Origin: Ramicandelaber brevisporus
Taxonomy: Eukaryota; Kickxellomycota; Ramicandelaberales; Ramicandelaberaceae
Assembly: GCA_025201865.1 (NCBI GenBank)
Contig: MU603112.1
Span: 1-19,959, forward strand
DNA length: 19,959 bases
Reading direction: 5' to 3'
Positions 17,425-19,959 of this stretch are shown piece after piece. The notes under the pieces are model-generated. The model did not search any database. It was not told where the DNA came from and saw nothing but the letters and a program-made list of their open reading frames with translations. Within the stretch, counting starts at the first letter, position 1, and each line of letters opens with the position of its first letter. Both the position numbers and the translations under genes were made by a program.

Positions 17425-17869
17425 CGTTTTGCTGAACAGAGAAGAGAGTGAGAGAGATCTGGTAGATTTTCAGTGTCTTTTGGAGGCTGGCTGGTAAGAC
17501 GATCGTACGGAGAAGTAAGAGAGAGAAAAAAGTAAAAAGTAAGAAGAAAAAGAGAAGAAATGAACGAGTGAGTGAGTGGGGGAAAAGGAGTCGGATAAGT
17601 GGTCGAGCAGAAAGACAGGAGTCAAGGTTGAATGATAGTGGATGATGTTATCGATGTTGTACACACACAGCAGAACAGAACAGAATAGAATAGAGAATGG
17701 AAAGGAGAGGAGAGGAGATCGTCGACAGAAGTGAGGCTTTTTGTATGATGCCAAGATTACGAATGGCAAGCGGAGCCTATCACGAACGTTCTATTTGCAC
17801 CAACACTTCCGGATTTAGACCAGACGAAGCTATTGTTGATTGTTTTTTCTTTCTTCAAAATAGCAGTCA

Positions 17870-18094
17870 ATGTTGAAATACAGCAACATTACTGGACACG
17901 TCGACGCTATTCAATCCGAAAATAACTCAGCAACAGTGGAACGGGATCTGTGTCCCACACCCACTAGATCAAACACACCGAGCATTCCGCCGCTAGTATA
18001 TAAACATGGACTGAATTCAATGTTATGGTGCTTTACAAGGCTCTTCGCAGTGTGTGATCCAGTCCAGTGCTCACCAGCTCCTCCTTCAGCTTGA
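17870..18094 (+). CDS. Possible small ORF (74 codons), plus strand
   Basis: An ATG-to-TGA frame starting MLKYSNITGHVDA, preceded by a T/C-rich tract and a CAATG start context of fungal type. It is hydrophilic for about 45 residues, then Cys-rich. It competes with longer minus-strand frames over the same bases, so at most one is real. A TATATAAA lies inside it at 17997-18004. Confidence 0.2.
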   Translation: MLKYSNITGHVDAIQSENNSATVERDLCPTPTRSNTPSIPPLVYKHGLNSMLWCFTRLFAVCDPVQCSPAPPSA

Positions 18095-18210
18095 TCATGA
18101 TCTTTGGTATGAAATGATGGTGCTTGAGAACGAGTAACCACATCAGCAGGTCTTTGATCAATGTCGAAACATTCGGGTTTACTGGTATCGTCATCTTCGT
18201 CTCCTCCATC
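17911..18210 (-). pseudogene. Open frame without start (99 codons): exon or gene remnant
   Basis: The minus strand is open for 99 codons from just after a TGA down to a TGA at 17911. It begins with an acidic DGGDEDDD stretch and ends GHRSRSTVAELFSD. There is no ATG before its Gly-Gly-Met near residue 76, yet codons are strongly purine-first. This is what a last exon or a decayed coding segment looks like. An alternative, overlapping minus frame is ATG-initiated (18033-18209). No family is recognised. Confidence 0.25.
18033..18209 (-). CDS. Possible 58-residue small protein, minus strand
   Basis: An ATG-to-TAA frame beginning MEETKMTIPVNPNVS and ending GLDHTLRRAL. The middle (about 16-47) is an amphipathic to hydrophobic helix with a His-His-His patch. 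A TATA-like element on the minus strand (18243-18253 region) lies about 35-45 bp upstream. It overlaps the 99-codon frame in another register; I cannot tell which, if either, is translated. Confidence 0.25.
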   Translation of the reverse strand: MEETKMTIPVNPNVSTLIKDLLMWLLVLKHHHFIPKIMIKLKEELVSTGLDHTLRRAL

Positions 18211-18557
18211 TCATATTATACTGAATATCAGTACACGCTGTGTGTTATATAGAACTACCGTTATTAGAAGTCAATTCGGTGATGATTCACTAGAATGTGG
18301 ATAGCTGTTGTTAGTACTTCGTCATTCAAAGCGAAGACGGCGACTGCGGCAATACACTTATCCGTTATGAGTTGCACTCCACCGTCTCTTTTTTTAGTAC
18401 CACATGTTCAAATCGAATGATAGTGTAATGGTGACATCATCTGACCATCTTTAGAACGTCCACTGCACCTTTTTCAAAGGCGAAAGTTGGTTGATTGGCT
18501 GAGTCATAGATTCAAAAGCCTCCCGACTTTGTATTACGCTCAGAATGCGAATACTTG

Positions 18558-18575
18558 AGAGGACAAGGGTCCTCT
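18558..18575. repeat. Perfect 7-bp stem-loop
   Basis: AGAGGAC and GTCCTCT flank a 4-base loop. It lies in the unexplained intergenic stretch between the mannosyltransferase and the last gene. No terminator-like T run follows and no RNA family is recognised. Confidence 0.5.
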
Positions 18576-18999
18576 GCCCTGAATCTCTTTCACGAATTAT
18601 CCGTTTCTGCCTCGAACCAATGCCCTGACTCGTGTGGGTAACCGGATCTCCGTACAGAGATTAGTCAGGCGTACTCCATCACAGACTAATGAACTGGGGC
18701 CAATAACTGAAAGTTCTCCACTGAAGGAGATAAATATACGCATTCGAGAGGTGATGACAGCGAGTAGAAATCGGGGCAAGAGGGATAGTATCCGGTGTAA
18801 CATAGAAAGAAAACCGGAACTTGCCAAGGCCAGCAAGCCACTGGCAATAAAAACAGCAGGGCGATGCTGCACAACTCTATTCTCACCTTCGTCTTCGGCT
18901 ACTTCTTCATCATCGCACCTCAGACACACTCAACTTTTTAATTCAACTATCCTTCTCGCATCGTTACTTTCTTTACATTTTTCTTCTGCATCCCTTCCG

Positions 19000-19039
19000 C
19001 ATACTTGCATACCTGCATACCTGCATACTTGCATACTCG
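19000..19039. repeat. Five tandem 8-bp units (CATACYTG type)
   Basis: CATACTTG, CATACCTG, CATACCTG, CATACTTG and CATACTCG run head to tail, ending 20 bp before the start codon of the last gene. They sit in its leader or core promoter. The array could be simple slippage or repeated binding sites. Confidence 0.8.
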
Positions 19040-19059
19040 TAACATTCTAACGTTTGAGT

Positions 19060-19959
19060 ATGAAACCCGTGTTTCTCTTTTTCTTTGTGCTCATAGCACT
19101 CCAAGCCTTTGCATCGGCTGCGCCAGAACCAATTCTTGGAATTGGACGTGCATTGAAACTTATAAGATCGCCTCGTACAGTAAGAACCGTCAAAAAGCTT
19201 ACTAATGGTGGCGGTGGCGGCGGCGGTGGTGGTGGCGGTGAAGGTCAGCAAAATAAACCATCTCCAGCCAGTGCTGTCAGGGCTGCTCTCAGTATTCCTG
19301 GTATTGGCAGCGCTATTTCAAGGGCAAGACAAGCTGCGGGAGCCGCTAGACCTGCTGCTGTTGGTGCCGGCATCCGTTCTTTTTTTAGCCGAGTCTCTAG
19401 TGCTGTCAAGGCAGCACCTGGTGGTGGTCCTCGTGGAATAGTAAGCCGTGCTGCACCTGCTGGCGGCATCCGTGGTGGAGGAGCATTACGTCGTATTCCT
19501 GGCAGGGTCACTGGTGCAATACTTAGCCGTCCCGCTGGACCTGGCAAGGTTGCTCCTGGTGGAATAGCTGGCCGCACTCCTGCTGGCGGTCGTGGTGGCA
19601 TGGTTGGCAAGACCCCTGGAATGGGAGGTCGTGCTGGTAAGATTGCCCCTGCTGGCGGCCGTGGTGGCATAGCTGGCCGTCCTGCTAGACCTGGCAAGGT
19701 TACTCCTGGTGGCGCCAAGACTGCTCCCGGTGGCGGTCGTGGTGGAGTAGCAGGACGTACCCCTGGTGGTGCCAAGACTACTGGCGGCCGTGGAATGACT
19801 AGTCAAGCTGGCAAGACTGCACCTGCCGGTGGTCGCCGTGGTGGAATGGGTGGTAAGACAACTGCTGGCGGAGTAGCAGGACGTCCTGCTAGAGCTGGTA
19901 AGACTGCCCCTGGCGGCGGCCGTGGAGGAATGGCAGGCCGTGCTGGTGGCGGTGCCAAG
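19060..19959 (+). CDS. Secreted Gly/Arg/Lys-rich repeat protein (partial)
   Basis: ATG at 19060 and an open frame of 300 codons to the window edge; the stop lies outside. Residues 1-20 form a clear signal peptide (MKP, then a Phe/Leu/Val core, cleavage after ASA). About 21-48 is basic. Residues 50-60 are eleven consecutive glycines. About 66-125 is Ala/Arg-rich with amphipathic character. From about 128 on, the chain is built of degenerate repeats of the form GK-(T/V/I)-(A/T)-P-(A/G)-GG-(R)-GG-(M/I/V)-(A/V)-GR. Charge is strongly positive, with hardly any Asp or Glu after residue 61. Cys is absent. RGG/GAR tracts usually belong to nucleolar RNA-binding proteins, but here a signal peptide directs the chain to the secretory route. 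A wall, matrix, adhesive or polyanion-binding protein is inferred. No homologue is recognised. Confidence 0.85.
   Translation, partial: MKPVFLFFFVLIALQAFASAAPEPILGIGRALKLIRSPRTVRTVKKLTNGGGGGGGGGGGEGQQNKPSPASAVRAALSIPGIGSAISRARQAAGAARPAAVGAGIRSFFSRVSSAVKAAPGGGPRGIVSRAAPAGGIRGGGALRRIPGRVTGAILSRPAGPGKVAPGGIAGRTPAGGRGGMVGKTPGMGGRAGKIAPAGGRGGIAGRPARPGKVTPGGAKTAPGGGRGGVAGRTPGGAKTTGGRGMTSQAGKTAPAGGRRGGMGGKTTAGGVAGRPARAGKTAPGGGRGGMAGRAGGGAK

Larger units (their letters stand above)
17425..19059. other. 1.6 kb intergenic region with unresolved open frames
   Basis: 17425-17800 is purine-rich on the plus strand (CT-rich on the minus), with CAGAA/TAGAA repeats near 17672-17695; it is the likely leader and promoter of the mannosyltransferase. 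17870-18950 holds several open, protein-like frames on both strands, listed separately, none of known family. A perfect 7-bp stem-loop is at 18558-18575. From about 18890 the DNA becomes pyrimidine-rich and leads into the last gene. No tRNA or snRNA was recognised. Confidence 0.5.

Noticed and set aside
18407-18416. B-box-like GTTCAAATC suggesting a tRNA
   Set aside because: The flanks cannot form a T-arm stem, and no A-box or acceptor stem fits. Similar B-box-like strings on the minus strand near 5305 and 18612 also fail.
18274-18445. GTGATGA and CTGA strings resembling C/D snoRNA boxes
   Set aside because: The spacing is too long, there is no terminal stem, and no guide region could be assigned.
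19245-19806. Pro/Ala/Thr-rich minus-strand ORFs opposite the right-edge gene
   Set aside because: They are antisense shadows of the Gly/Arg repeats. The plus frame has a signal peptide and a clean start.

Overview
The window looks like nuclear DNA of a fungus. The strongest lineage marker is a KRE2/MNT1-type (GT15) Golgi mannosyltransferase, a fungal family. A Ras with the Gly-Gly-Gly-Gly P-loop usual in fungi, a fungal-style PARP-type zinc finger/AT-hook protein and an F-box protein of fungal layout agree with this. Every recognised gene is a single uninterrupted frame. The intergenic DNA is short and rich in pyrimidine tracts and microsatellites. I cannot name the species; an intron-poor, early-diverging fungus is my guess.

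Layout, left to right. (1) 56-2221, minus: secreted/membrane RING-H2 E3 ligase of PA-TM-RING type. (2) 2743-3663, plus: acidic F-box-like protein, divergent from (1). (3) 4281-5036, plus: PARP-type zinc finger plus four AT-hooks. (4) 5987-6739, plus: Ras GTPase with a CaaX box and a long CAA-rich leader. (5) 7077-7529, plus: small ACT-domain protein. (6) 7668-8210, plus: CZIB/DUF866 zinc protein. (7) 8265-10445, minus: COG8-like Golgi tethering subunit, with a stop codon only 54 bp from that of (6). (8) 11075-11188, plus: possible 37-residue micro-ORF. (9) 11349-15689, minus: 1446-residue protein I do not recognise, with a C-terminal membrane hairpin. (10) 16108-17424, minus: GT15 mannosyltransferase. 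(11) 19060 to the right edge, plus: N-terminal 300 codons of a secreted, very basic Gly/Arg/Lys repeat protein, open at the window end.

The genes do not form an operon. Two (COG8 and GT15) belong to Golgi function and glycosylation, two (RING and F-box) to ubiquitin pathways, and one (Ras) to signalling; I regard their proximity as incidental. No rRNA, tRNA, CRISPR array or mobile element could be supported.

For novelty, the best targets are the secreted RGG-like repeat protein at the right edge, the unrecognised 1446-residue membrane protein, and the 17.87-18.95 kb stretch. That stretch holds several open, protein-like frames on both strands and may contain an unresolved spliced or decayed gene.
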